Assembly (NCBI RefSeq): GCF_008271695.1
Contig: NZ_VKKY01000003.1
Location: 930,001-994,000 of the forward strand
Direction of reading: 5' to 3'
DNA: 64,000 bases
From: Rufibacter hautae
GTDB taxonomy: Bacteria; Bacteroidota; Bacteroidia; Cytophagales; Hymenobacteraceae
Below, one piece after another: positions 18,601 through 27,097 of this stretch; position 1 is the stretch's first letter, and every line of letters starts with the position of its first letter. Under the pieces are notes generated by a model, which did not search any database, was not told where the DNA came from, and worked only from the letters and a program-made list of their open reading frames with translations. The position numbers and the translations under genes were made by a program.

Positions 18601-18652
18601 CTAATATACGGTCTTGGGTTTCTTTCTCTGGTTTACCCACATGGTTGCTCAT
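15611..18652 (-). CDS. hsdR: Type I restriction enzyme R subunit
   Basis: A 1013-residue motor and nuclease subunit that translocates and cuts unmodified DNA in complex with HsdM and HsdS. The N-terminal PD-(D/E)XK nuclease shows RPDIVIYVNG followed by LELKRS (about residues 135-155). The helicase has Walker A TQGSGKS near 280, DECHRTQSG as motif II, and the C-terminal helicase lobe with RVNRVD. The C-terminal 350 residues are helical. The length is normal and no frameshift is visible. It overlaps hsdS by 4 bases and the metallopeptidase gene by 11. Confidence 0.95.
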   Translation of the reverse strand: MSNHVGKPEKETQDRILALFQQGLGYTYLGDWEKEERTQPIETGLLFNFLTMQQGYSATLANKAIDIFTKAASDLTNGLYTANKEVYTMLRYGVSAKEEVGKNKDTVWLINWKEPHKNHFAIAEEVTVKGKHNKRPDIVIYVNGIALGVLELKRSKCGVTQGIRQNLDNQKPEFIQRFFTTMQLVLAGNDTQGLRYGTIETPEKYYLSWKEESDKQYDYLLDKHLSVLCAKERLLELIHDFVVFDGGIKKLCRPNQFFGIKAAQQHVHEREGGIIWHTQGSGKSLTMVWLTKWIRENVKDSRVLIITDRDELDDQIQKLFLGVDENIYRTTSGKDLLRVLNEKEPWLICSLVHKFGRQSEEGDINSYIEELKQNLAQDFKAKGDVYVFVDECHRTQSGKLHDAMKAILPDAMFIGFTGTPLLRKDKQRSIEIFGPYIGNPYKFDEAVEDGVVLDLLYEARDVEQFVTDQQSIDEWFDAETKGLTDVAKVELKKKWGTMQKVLGSKSRLERIVYDIVKDFKTKPRLNSGEGNAMLVSGSIYQACKYYELFQSVGFKECAIITSYNPTAADIKGEETGEGSPTDKLLQYEVYQKMLNGKAPDVFEDEVKTKFKKEPAKMKLLIVVDKLLTGFDAPSASYLYIDKSMQDHGLFQAICRVNRVDTEDKDYGYIIDYKDLFKSLKKSIKDYTSGALDDYDSDDVKGLLVDRLEKSREDLDTALEAVKAMCEPVFPKDEPTFIRFFCGNTENRDDLRNTEEKRVALYKATATLMRAYVNIANEMEKAGYTAEQAHKIREDVKYYSDLRDTIKNASGDYLDMKRFEPGMRQLMDMYLSANSSKKISDFENKSLVQLILQVNEDEGEYKKNDKKKQEAMAETIENNMRKAIIEKSDANPKYYEKMSALLDELIKQRKEAVIAYKEYLEKIAKLAGQVEQSSKGSDYPSSLTTNAKRALYDNLDKDEVLALAVDSVIQANKLDDWREHFMKEKKLMLAVKAILKDEEKTKALMEIIKAQNEY

Positions 18653-19956
18653 ACCAGTCTGGTTTTTCCTGTTAACAGTTCCTGCATCATACCCTGCTTA
18701 ATGCTCTGATACTTAGCTTTCTTCTTTTGTAGGTTTTTAATTTCGGCATCCATATCAGATAAGATTGCAGCAATTGACTGTTGCTCCCTTATGTTTTTAG
18801 GAAAAGAAATTTTTATTTTATCCAGCCGCTTTCTTTGGATTCCTTGAGCGGTCGAACCAGTAGCATTTAGCTGTAACTCATTTTGGAAAGCATCGGAAAT
18901 CATATAGTGATAAAGGAAATTATCATCTACTAAATTGTTGGTTTTAATTAACACAACCCTTTGGCTTAAGATATACTTTCTATTATCGGGTATTTGCGCA
19001 ACGTTGCCCAATGGAGCTTCCATTGTTAAAAGAACATCTCCCTTTTTACAAGAGCCTTGTTCCATCCATCTGCCATAAAGAGCTTCACTTCCATAGTAGC
19101 ATTCTTTATTGAAATCAATTCTGCCCATTTGAACATTGTTTGCAGATAAAGCAGGAATTTCACCACCGCCCCAATCCATGTTTAACTTTTTAGGAGTTCT
19201 TCCTCTGTAATCAATATATTTTGATACTACATGAATGAAGTTCTTTTCTTCCCACTCACCCTCAAAACCAGATAACCGATTACCGCCTTGCTTTGGAGAT
19301 ATAAGCAGTTGCTGCATCGCACCTTGTTTGATAGCTTCCTTTTTGGTAATAAGCTTATCTAAGTTGCTGACTAAAGCATCTACATCGGTTAGCGATTTTG
19401 CAATGGCTTTTTGCTCTGCGAGTGTTGGTGGAATTGGAATAAATAAACTGCCATATTCAATGCCGTTTATACCAGGTTGTCCACTTCGCATGGACATAAC
19501 TGCGACCCAATTCCAATATACTTTAGTTTGAAGAAATGCAGCTAAGTATCTTGAATCTATTACAGTAGTATCAGGTGTAATTTTTATAAGGAAGCCTGCA
19601 TACACTAAAATTCCATCTTTTGGATTATAATGGTAGGATTTTCCTACACTTGCCCCTGTTCTTGCAAATACAATTTCACCTTCTTTTAATATATACCTCT
19701 TCCAATCTGGATTATTCACAGATGCTTTGCCAGAATGGATGTACTCTCCTGAATCAGAAATGTCAGTTATTCTAAGATATTGAGGTAGACTTTCGCTGAA
19801 TTCAACTGCTGGTGCATTGATACCATAAGTTGGGCTATCAGCAATCAAGTTTTTTAACCGAACAACTTCCCAGTCTTGCGGTATAACACCGACTTCCGTT
19901 TCTTTGAAGCCATTGTTTACCTTTATTTTAGTTTTTATATCTTCTAATAACTGCAT
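18649..19956 (-). CDS. hsdS: Type I restriction enzyme specificity subunit
   Basis: A 435-residue protein with two target-recognition domains. The first starts near residue 20 (VGVIPQDWEVVRL) and ends with a central conserved helix (PPTLAEQKAIAKSL). The second starts near 230 (FEGEWEEKNF) and ends with a second helix (NIREQQSIAAILSDM). Each half should recognise one half of a bipartite DNA site. It overlaps hsdM by 13 bases and hsdR by 4. The recognition sequence cannot be deduced. Both halves look intact, so the system is probably functional. Confidence 0.95.
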   Translation of the reverse strand: MQLLEDIKTKIKVNNGFKETEVGVIPQDWEVVRLKNLIADSPTYGINAPAVEFSESLPQYLRITDISDSGEYIHSGKASVNNPDWKRYILKEGEIVFARTGASVGKSYHYNPKDGILVYAGFLIKITPDTTVIDSRYLAAFLQTKVYWNWVAVMSMRSGQPGINGIEYGSLFIPIPPTLAEQKAIAKSLTDVDALVSNLDKLITKKEAIKQGAMQQLLISPKQGGNRLSGFEGEWEEKNFIHVVSKYIDYRGRTPKKLNMDWGGGEIPALSANNVQMGRIDFNKECYYGSEALYGRWMEQGSCKKGDVLLTMEAPLGNVAQIPDNRKYILSQRVVLIKTNNLVDDNFLYHYMISDAFQNELQLNATGSTAQGIQRKRLDKIKISFPKNIREQQSIAAILSDMDAEIKNLQKKKAKYQSIKQGMMQELLTGKTRLV

Positions 19957-22760
19957 ACAAATCCCATTTTTTGAAGGTGGGCATTAACATTAGTTGTTAA
20001 TTCAGAAACTATACTGTCTATTTCGCTTAATGTGATGTCATAGCGCTCAGCCAGTTCTTTGATTCTGTTTGTCAGGTTATGAGAGATATCATCAACTTCA
20101 ACTTGTACAGTAGCATGGAGTGTAGCCAGCCACTTATCATCCACCACCAGCACTTTCACTTCATCAGGAGTCAGTTGCTTATACTTTAGTAACACCATTT
20201 CTTCCAGTGTCTTGTATGCATTCTTTATGCTGTTGGCTGCGTGACCCATAGCTTCCAGTTGCCTTATTAAAGTCTGTATCGTTCTTATCTCAGATAAGTA
20301 TTCTCCTTGCTGACCCAGAGAAAGCTTTGTGTAAAGCTCAGAGATAAGATTTTGCCTTTGTGTTTTAGCGACTTTCTTCAAATGCGTTTGTTCAGACACT
20401 TTCGCTAAGTACTTAGTTAAGCAATTAACCTCTACTATCAATGCATTAGGCGTTGATGTTACGGCAACAGTATTGGTGTGAAACAATCCAGTCTGTCCGT
20501 TAGTGTTAGAAGGGGATGCTGCTTGCAGCTTTTGCAATTCAACCAATCTTAATTCTATACCGCCCTTTGCTAACTTGCCTTTGGCATTCAGACACTTGTC
20601 GAAATAACTGGCAGTAGCTTCTCCTTGCTCAAGGTTAGTGAGATTGGTTTCGCATTGCTCCAATGCCGCTATTGTTTCCTGATAGTCAGCATATGAATCT
20701 TTGAAATGGGCAGCGAAAGCCAGGTTCTCATACTCTTCCAGCTTGCTGCCAAGCTCAGCTTTGTTTACCTTGCCGCCTTCAGCATCCTCAAAAATGCCAT
20801 CTTCCCCGCTGTTGTCTTCTACAACCGTATTGAACACGTTTTGCAGGTTTTCCAGTTCGGTTTCCTGTTGCTGAATGGCTTGCCACTCTTCTGCGAAGTA
20901 GCGGTTGACCACCAGCGGTTTCGGCACAAGGTCACTGTCAAGAATAGGGTACTTTTTGCCTGGATTCACCACACGCAGTTTTGCTACCCAGCCTTCTTCC
21001 ACAATCAGGTAGGCATCATCCTTCATGGTATCATTCCAGTAGTTCATAAGATGCTGGTAAATGACATATTTGTTCACCAGAGGCTTGTTGGTATATTCTT
21101 CCAACAGAGATTCCGCCACTTGGTAAATGAGTGCCTTAGGCTTTGTGTTTTCATCTATACCCAACAGTACAGGCTTGTTCTTCTCTACCCATGTATGGAA
21201 CACCGTTTCCATTTCCTGGCTGAAATCCTTGAATTCTGGGTGAGAGAAAATAGTTTCTTTTATCTCCGTTGCATCAATGTTGAGTTGGCTGTAACCATCA
21301 CGCAACGGAGCGTATATCTCAGCCTTCAGCGATGGATACACTTCCCAAAAGCTGTTCAGTGAATCAATGTCTGCATTCGGAATCCCACCGTTCAGGTGCG
21401 CATCCAAGTCATGGATGTCTTCGGCTTCCTGCGTGTCAATATATCGAGGGATGTTCAGGTTGAACTCATTCGCCTGTATCTCGGCAAACGGCACGAAGCG
21501 GGCATATTTTTCAACCGTGGTGTTTTTCTTGAAGGCATCCACGATGTTGTGTACATCCTGCTCACGGAGCCTGTTCTTGTTACCGTCTTTGATAAAGCCT
21601 TTGCTGGCATCAATCATGAAGATTCCTTCACGGGTGTCAGCACCCTCTTTGTCCAACACAATGATACAGGCAGGTATACCCGTGCCGTAAAACATGTTGG
21701 CAGGTAAACCTATGATGCCTTTGATGTACTTGCGCATAATCAGATTCTTACGGATGGTCGCCTCTGCATTGCCCCTGAACAGCACCCCGTGCGGCAGGAT
21801 AACCGCAGCCTTGCCTGTGCTTTTCATAGACGCCACAATGTGCAGCAAAAAAGCATAGTCACCGTTTTTGTCTGGTGGTACACCGTACTCTTTGAAGCGC
21901 TGGAATTCATCATCCATAGGGGAGATGCCGTTGCTCCAACTCTTGGTAGAGAAAGGAGGGTTGGCTACCACATAATCAAAACGTTTGAGCGAGCCATCTT
22001 TCTCTTTGAACTTGGGTGTAGAGATGGTATTTCCTTTCTCAATGGAAGCCTCTGGGTGGTTGTGCAGCCACATGTTCATCACCGCCAACGCTTTGGTGGC
22101 ATTGTCCATTTCTTGACCATATACGCTCAAGCCCTTAGGTGATTCCTGCACTACCTTCAGCAAAAGCGAGCCTGAACCACAAGTTGGGTCATACACTGAG
22201 AAGGAGGGGCTGGTCGCCTTGTCCACCTCAATGATGTTCGCCAACACCCTGGATACTTCGGCAGGAGTGTAGAATTGTCCTTTTGACTTGCCAGACTCAG
22301 TGGCGAAATGGCGCATCAGAAACTCATAGGCATCCCCCAGGATATCATCATCCTCAGCCCTGTTGTTTTTGAAGTTCAGCCCTTCATTTTCGAAAATGGA
22401 TATTAAGGAGGAAAGCTTGTCTACCTTGTCCTTCCCGCTACCCAGCTTATCATCATCATTGAAGTCGGTCAGGTCAATCGTTCCCGTTAACCCGTTCGCC
22501 TCCGCCAGCGGCTTGATGATTTTCTTGTTGATTTTATCACCGATTTCTTTATCACCTTTCAGCTTGACCATGTCCTGGAAGCTGGCACCTTCTGGTATCT
22601 CAATCAGCCCATCGGCTTTCCCTGCGTACTTGTCGGATACATATTTGATGAACAGCAACGTCAGCACGTAGTCTTTGTACTGCGAAGCGTCCATACCACC
22701 CCTAAGCTCGTCACAGCTTTTCCATAAGCTGCTGTACAGCTCTGATTTCTTAATCGCCAT
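19944..22760 (-). CDS. hsdM: Type I restriction enzyme M subunit with long C-terminal extension
   Basis: A 938-residue adenine N6-methyltransferase. An HsdM N-terminal helical domain (about 1-150) is followed by the SAM-binding motif DPTCGSGSLL near residue 190 and the catalytic NPPF near 268. The conserved core ends near 480. Another 450 residues follow, mostly helical and coiled-coil (LEEYENLAF, LEQCETNLTNLEQG), making it nearly twice the usual length of about 500. The extension may brace the complex or contact HsdS. The gene directly follows the XRE regulator (TAATG overlap of one base) and overlaps hsdS. Confidence 0.93.
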   Translation of the reverse strand: MAIKKSELYSSLWKSCDELRGGMDASQYKDYVLTLLFIKYVSDKYAGKADGLIEIPEGASFQDMVKLKGDKEIGDKINKKIIKPLAEANGLTGTIDLTDFNDDDKLGSGKDKVDKLSSLISIFENEGLNFKNNRAEDDDILGDAYEFLMRHFATESGKSKGQFYTPAEVSRVLANIIEVDKATSPSFSVYDPTCGSGSLLLKVVQESPKGLSVYGQEMDNATKALAVMNMWLHNHPEASIEKGNTISTPKFKEKDGSLKRFDYVVANPPFSTKSWSNGISPMDDEFQRFKEYGVPPDKNGDYAFLLHIVASMKSTGKAAVILPHGVLFRGNAEATIRKNLIMRKYIKGIIGLPANMFYGTGIPACIIVLDKEGADTREGIFMIDASKGFIKDGNKNRLREQDVHNIVDAFKKNTTVEKYARFVPFAEIQANEFNLNIPRYIDTQEAEDIHDLDAHLNGGIPNADIDSLNSFWEVYPSLKAEIYAPLRDGYSQLNIDATEIKETIFSHPEFKDFSQEMETVFHTWVEKNKPVLLGIDENTKPKALIYQVAESLLEEYTNKPLVNKYVIYQHLMNYWNDTMKDDAYLIVEEGWVAKLRVVNPGKKYPILDSDLVPKPLVVNRYFAEEWQAIQQQETELENLQNVFNTVVEDNSGEDGIFEDAEGGKVNKAELGSKLEEYENLAFAAHFKDSYADYQETIAALEQCETNLTNLEQGEATASYFDKCLNAKGKLAKGGIELRLVELQKLQAASPSNTNGQTGLFHTNTVAVTSTPNALIVEVNCLTKYLAKVSEQTHLKKVAKTQRQNLISELYTKLSLGQQGEYLSEIRTIQTLIRQLEAMGHAANSIKNAYKTLEEMVLLKYKQLTPDEVKVLVVDDKWLATLHATVQVEVDDISHNLTNRIKELAERYDITLSEIDSIVSELTTNVNAHLQKMGFVCSY

Positions 22761-22957
22761 TATGATTTTTTGTTAGATACTAAAAGTTCTTTCACGTCAA
22801 TATCCAGTGCCACAGCAATATCCATCAGCACTTCAAGTCTTGGCTGTTGCCTGTTTTGGGCGTAGGAATTGACCATGTTGTAGCTTTTGCCAATGCGTTC
22901 GGCAAGCCAAGTCTGCTTTATACCTTTTTCGGTCAGTACTTCTTTGATTCTGTTCAT
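22760..22957 (-). CDS. XRE-family regulator of the type I R-M operon
   Basis: A 65-residue protein that is essentially one Cro/C1-type helix-turn-helix (KQTWLAERIGKSYNMVNSYA). Its stop codon overlaps the hsdM start in TAATG, so it is the first gene of the operon and is expected to control it, like the C proteins of restriction systems. The region between it and the next gene upstream (22,958-23,079) should hold the promoter and operator. Confidence 0.85.
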   Translation of the reverse strand: MNRIKEVLTEKGIKQTWLAERIGKSYNMVNSYAQNRQQPRLEVLMDIAVALDIDVKELLVSNKKS

Positions 22958-23079
22958 TAAGATGAATATTGAAGTAGAGACCTAATATAGTATTAAGATT
23001 GTATAATATATCTTGTTTTTTGGGATATGCAGAAAGTGATTTTGAATTAGAGAGGGGTATCTTTATTCTGCAAAAGGAT

Positions 23080-24225
23080 TTAATCTTCTGTGTTTTCCAC
23101 TTCTTCACGAATCTTATCTATAAACATAGATGGATTCTTGCCTTTTAAAATACTGTCTAACCAATATGTCTCGAGTAAGCCTAATCCATATCCAGCTGCT
23201 ATTCCAATTGGACCTGCAATTGCTGCACCCAATGCAGTATTAACTCCAAATAGACTAATGTTTCTAATAAATTTTCCGCTATTAGATTCAAAAAATTTCG
23301 AATTTCCTTTTATTTCGTTAATATATTCTCTGGTTATTTCTTGGGCATTGTAATTTTCACTTACCTGATTTATCCATTTTCTAAAATATTTTGCAGTAGA
23401 AAGATGTCTGATTTTGATAACCTTATCAAAGTCTAATTTTTCGTTTAAATACAAGCTTTTTAAATTTGGTATATTTTCGATTGTGAGAATTTGTGAGGTA
23501 TTTGTCGAAACTTTTAATGCATCGCCAATATTTTTTAAATTATGTTCGCATATTTTATAATGTTCGTAATTTTCATAACTTTTGAAGTTGTACTTAGAAA
23601 GTACAGCTGTTTCCAATAATTTAGAACCCAGGTGTAATAATAAACTTCTTTGTTGTAAGTTTAATTGTTCTGGCTCAACCAAGTACGGCAAACCTAATTC
23701 TGCTAAATTATTCTGTTTATATGCATTAATAACAAAATTTGCGGAATCCGAAGAAAACTCCATTCCGTTTGGAATTATGAAGTTCTTAGAAGCTTTTCTT
23801 TTAAAGATTCTTTTCCTATCTCTATGGAATCCAAAAAGAGTAAGTGCTTTTTCAATATTATTTTCGGGGTCAAAATCTTCATCAGAAAGGGAGCCTGCAG
23901 CTAATGGAGGTTGACCAAACATAGCTGATTCATTATTTGTGCCATCTTCATTACGATTGCCAATACCTGTAACAAGTACTGGCGTCCAAATAATAAAGTG
24001 GATATAACCTCTTTCGATTAGCTCTTCAACCTTATTTATTCCTAATTTATCTAATAAAAAAATTAATGGAAAGCTAACTCTATTTGTGCTAATTGTAATT
24101 TTATCAAAAATTAATAATTGTTCAAATAAACCAGAAAGAATGTTCTCTTCTTCTTGAGGCGTTAGGCGAGTAATAGCGAAGTCATATGGTGAGCCAATTG
24201 TATTGTTGAAAACAGTGCTAATCAT
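23080..24225 (-). CDS. Orphan protein of unknown function with a glycine-rich hydrophobic C-terminal segment
   Basis: A 381-residue protein, markedly A+T-richer than both neighbours. Residues 1-325 are soluble-looking and unrecognised. Near residues 330-355 is a hydrophobic, alanine/glycine-rich stretch (LGAAIAGPIGIAAGYGLG), reminiscent of membrane-inserting or pore-type segments, followed by a short charged tail. It stands alone between the type I operon and the Gabija-like operon, with its own 88-base upstream gap. Its place between two defence operons suggests a defence role, but no family supports that. It could also be recent cargo. Confidence 0.6.
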   Translation of the reverse strand: MISTVFNNTIGSPYDFAITRLTPQEEENILSGLFEQLLIFDKITISTNRVSFPLIFLLDKLGINKVEELIERGYIHFIIWTPVLVTGIGNRNEDGTNNESAMFGQPPLAAGSLSDEDFDPENNIEKALTLFGFHRDRKRIFKRKASKNFIIPNGMEFSSDSANFVINAYKQNNLAELGLPYLVEPEQLNLQQRSLLLHLGSKLLETAVLSKYNFKSYENYEHYKICEHNLKNIGDALKVSTNTSQILTIENIPNLKSLYLNEKLDFDKVIKIRHLSTAKYFRKWINQVSENYNAQEITREYINEIKGNSKFFESNSGKFIRNISLFGVNTALGAAIAGPIGIAAGYGLGLLETYWLDSILKGKNPSMFIDKIREEVENTED

Positions 24226-24312
24226 TTTAGGATAGTTTTAATTTATCAGGGTAATAATCTAATCATTTGGTTTATTCAAAGACTGGTAATTTAATATTGA
24301 TTAAAAGTAAAA

Positions 24313-25149
24313 TTAAGTCATTATATTCCAAGTAATGCAATTCAAAATGCCACCCTCTAAAGCAATTTCGTTACTATCAACCGTTGCGATACTCACATTT
24401 GGGAAGAGTTGCCCAAACAACTTTACAGTTTCTTCGTCTTCTTTCTGACCAAAAACAGGAAGTACTAAGGTGCCTTTCATCTGAAGGAAGTTGATGTAGA
24501 TACCGTTGGCGTGTTTATCCTTTTTATTGGAATAGGGGTTGTAAGGTATCTCTACCCAATCAAGGCCAGCATTGTGCAGTGCAGACTTGACTAAAAGTTG
24601 AAAATCCTTTTTCTCCTTAGAGTAATCGTTTATAAGTACCGTCTTTTCATCCAGGAACCTGACCATCCCATCTGCATGGCCTGTGAAATCCTTTGGTTGA
24701 GTGGGTATAAAGATTAGCTGGTCAACTTGAAATAGCTCCTGTAGCTCTTTTATAAGCTTTTTTTCTGGAATATGTGGGTTCTCTGTAAAAACTCTTTGGC
24801 ACATGATAACCTTGTTCTTAGCTTTCACAACGTTGCCACCGTCAACCAGTATATTTGATTTCTTAGGCTGAAGGTTTATAGAGGTGCAAATGCTGTCCAC
24901 ATTAGAAATGGTCTTCTGCCATACCTTGGCCTGTAGGTAGCTCGGGTTGTAGACAAACTGGACGAATTCATCTCTGGTCACCTGGATAGGCATGTAATCC
25001 ACTGCCCAAACGTCTTTGGTGTTAGGGAGAAGTGAGTGTTCAATTCCTGCCTCTTTTAAGGTCTGCTCGAACCGCTGATAGAAATCTGGATACAGCTTCA
25101 GTAATGTGTCTGCCAGATATAGAAAGTTTGTTTGATTATCTGTAATCAT
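24313..25149 (-). CDS. Agmatine deiminase-family (guanidino-modifying) enzyme in a defence operon
   Basis: A 278-residue protein of the arginine deiminase superfamily. The catalytic set is present: an acidic DY pair in VWAVDYMP (about residue 51), DGGN near 104, the GHADG histidine near 160, and the nucleophile cysteine in GGILNCIT near 272. It is shorter than typical agmatine deiminases (about 350). True agmatine metabolism is doubtful because no polyamine genes are nearby. Its start overlaps the HNH gene stop by four bases (ATGA), making it the last gene of the operon with the GajA/GajB-like pair. It may modify a small guanidino metabolite or a protein arginine during infection. Confidence 0.8.
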   Translation of the reverse strand: MITDNQTNFLYLADTLLKLYPDFYQRFEQTLKEAGIEHSLLPNTKDVWAVDYMPIQVTRDEFVQFVYNPSYLQAKVWQKTISNVDSICTSINLQPKKSNILVDGGNVVKAKNKVIMCQRVFTENPHIPEKKLIKELQELFQVDQLIFIPTQPKDFTGHADGMVRFLDEKTVLINDYSKEKKDFQLLVKSALHNAGLDWVEIPYNPYSNKKDKHANGIYINFLQMKGTLVLPVFGQKEDEETVKLFGQLFPNVSIATVDSNEIALEGGILNCITWNIMT

Positions 25150-25682
25150 CTTGCCATCCTTTCTTTCCAGATAGCTTTGAAGACCTTTCCTATCTCTTTG
25201 AATTCATCGTAGGTGAAAGTATCAGTTTTTGCATTATTACACCAGTAGCAGCAGAGTACAACGTTCTCAATGTTCTCATAGAGAAGGTCTGGCACCTTAC
25301 GGTCATATTCAAGCCTTCTACCCCTGGTAACAATGCGCTTGGTATTTAGCTTTCCAGAATCGAGCAGTTCCGCTATTTCGTCTTCCGTGATGTCGCAGTA
25401 ATGGCACTTTCTTTCAAGGTTCTGGTACCAAGTGTAAAAATCCTCAAACACAGGAGTGAATTTCTTCCTTGACCATACAGCCCTTATTTTCGCTATCCGC
25501 TCCCTTTCTGGCTTTAGGTCTTCATACCATTGGGAGAGGGTTTGCCTTGATACATTTAGTTCTTTACTGATGTTTCCATATTTCAACCCACAGATTGAAT
25601 AAAGGCGTAAAAAATCTTTTTGTAAATCAGTCACTGAGGTATTTATATTGTGGTAATCCTTGACCTCTAATAATACCTGCAT
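25146..25682 (-). CDS. HNH-type nuclease with N-terminal helix-turn-helix
   Basis: A 178-residue protein. Residues about 20-55 form a helix-turn-helix (YGNISKELNVSRQTLSQWY). The C-terminal half has paired zinc ligands CHYC (about residue 94) and CYWC (about 150) framing the LEYDRK segment, which places the catalytic-type residues as in HNH nucleases. The final NNAKTDTFTYDEF is typical of the same family. The ATG overlaps the stop of the UvrD-like gene (TAATG) and its stop overlaps the deiminase start, so it is the third gene of a tight four-gene operon. It may be an additional DNA-cutting effector. Confidence 0.8.
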   Translation of the reverse strand: MQVLLEVKDYHNINTSVTDLQKDFLRLYSICGLKYGNISKELNVSRQTLSQWYEDLKPERERIAKIRAVWSRKKFTPVFEDFYTWYQNLERKCHYCDITEDEIAELLDSGKLNTKRIVTRGRRLEYDRKVPDLLYENIENVVLCCYWCNNAKTDTFTYDEFKEIGKVFKAIWKERMAR

Positions 25683-27097
25683 TATTTTTTATAGGGGCTA
25701 AGAATGTAGCTGTCACTTAATAAAATAAGCTTCTTACAAGCTCTGGAAAGAGCAACATAAAAGTTTTTATGACACTTGAATTGTTGTGCGTTAAGTATAA
25801 TTACTGTTTCAAATTCTAAGCCCTTTGTTAATAAGGTAGTACCAATGCATCTTCCATAAATTTTCCTGCCAACCCTGCGAATGCTATTTCGCTTGCTTAC
25901 CATTGACTCAAATACAGAGGTGGTGTCTTGTTCGGCAGCAATGAGAGCTTTGCATAAGGTAGAGAATAATTCTTTCCTATAGCATTTCATTCCAGGGAGA
26001 GACTGGATTTCCCTTAGAATTTCAGCTATAAGCTTAAATGAAATCCCATTCCTTAGGGTATTAAACATGTTCATTAATGGAAGAACCCTTGCTTTGTCGG
26101 ATGGTAGAGTCTTTCTTTTTAAACCAGTTGCATTGAACCATAAATTAAGACCTGTGGTGCTGAAGAGTTTGTTGCAAATTTCCATTATCAAAACCATAGA
26201 GCTTTCTTCGGTGATAGCATCTAATCTTTTGGACAACGCATAGAAGTCTTTATGGTCAATTGATTCTATAAGGCGGCAGGTGTTGTTGAAGCTTTTGATA
26301 AACTTCAACCTTGGCTCTATCCTGGCTGATTCTGGGTGAATAACCAGGATACTTTCCTCTGTGGTCAATAGCCTCAATATTTTCGTGTGGTTATTTTTGT
26401 AGAAGTCTTTTGTTATTATAGTCTCTATTGATGCATAATTTCTAAGGTCAATTGAATCCTTTTGTAAAAGCATCCTTCTGATAGTATCTAAATCACTCCC
26501 TAACTTCTCGTTATTACCGTTCTTCCACCTCCATGGCTCAGACAAATCAAACCGATTACCCAAAAAACTTCCCATGATGTCTGCGCTGTTCATATCTACC
26601 AATGACTCTCTCCCAAATTCGAAGATTCCCTGTAGGTAATCGCCAAGGAGTCTCGTGGGTAATACATCTGATAAGCAACTGACAAGGTTATGGTGTTCTA
26701 TTGTGCAGTCTTGGTATTCATCTACAAATAGCCCCGTATAGGTACAGGTAATTACTTTTTTAACAGGCTTTAACCTCAAGAGCCGTGTTGCGTTGCTGAT
26801 AATGTATGGATAGTACCGCTTATCGTCTTGGCTCGGAATCTCGTCCGCTTTACAGAAGGCAAACACATACTTTTGAGCGAAACTTGTTATAGTTTCGATA
26901 CTGTATTTGGCGCTTGAAACATCAGATTTTTTAAGCTTTTCTTTTATGGAGGCAACTCCTGCATGAGTGTGAGTTAAAATCAGTTGTCTGCCTACTGTAT
27001 GTTTAAGAGATTCAGCAATTGTATGAGTCTTACCATAACCCGCAGGTGCTATGAGCATACTCTTTTCCCTGGATGTAAAATCCTTTAGGTCAATCAT
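25682..27097 (-). CDS. GajB-like UvrD/PcrA-type helicase of a Gabija-like system
   Basis: A 471-residue superfamily 1 helicase-like protein: Walker A APAGYGKTHT, motif II FVDEYQDC near residue 120, motif V LLTKGLEFE and motif VI YVALSRA near the C terminus. Size and motif set match GajB (about 490 residues). I choose the ATG at 27,097, which overlaps the preceding gene by 8 bases. An in-frame ATG nine codons earlier (27,124) would overlap more and adds only a short, unconserved tail. In Gabija, GajB assists the GajA nuclease by sensing DNA ends or nucleotide depletion. Confidence 0.82.
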   Translation of the reverse strand: MIDLKDFTSREKSMLIAPAGYGKTHTIAESLKHTVGRQLILTHTHAGVASIKEKLKKSDVSSAKYSIETITSFAQKYVFAFCKADEIPSQDDKRYYPYIISNATRLLRLKPVKKVITCTYTGLFVDEYQDCTIEHHNLVSCLSDVLPTRLLGDYLQGIFEFGRESLVDMNSADIMGSFLGNRFDLSEPWRWKNGNNEKLGSDLDTIRRMLLQKDSIDLRNYASIETIITKDFYKNNHTKILRLLTTEESILVIHPESARIEPRLKFIKSFNNTCRLIESIDHKDFYALSKRLDAITEESSMVLIMEICNKLFSTTGLNLWFNATGLKRKTLPSDKARVLPLMNMFNTLRNGISFKLIAEILREIQSLPGMKCYRKELFSTLCKALIAAEQDTTSVFESMVSKRNSIRRVGRKIYGRCIGTTLLTKGLEFETVIILNAQQFKCHKNFYVALSRACKKLILLSDSYILSPYKK

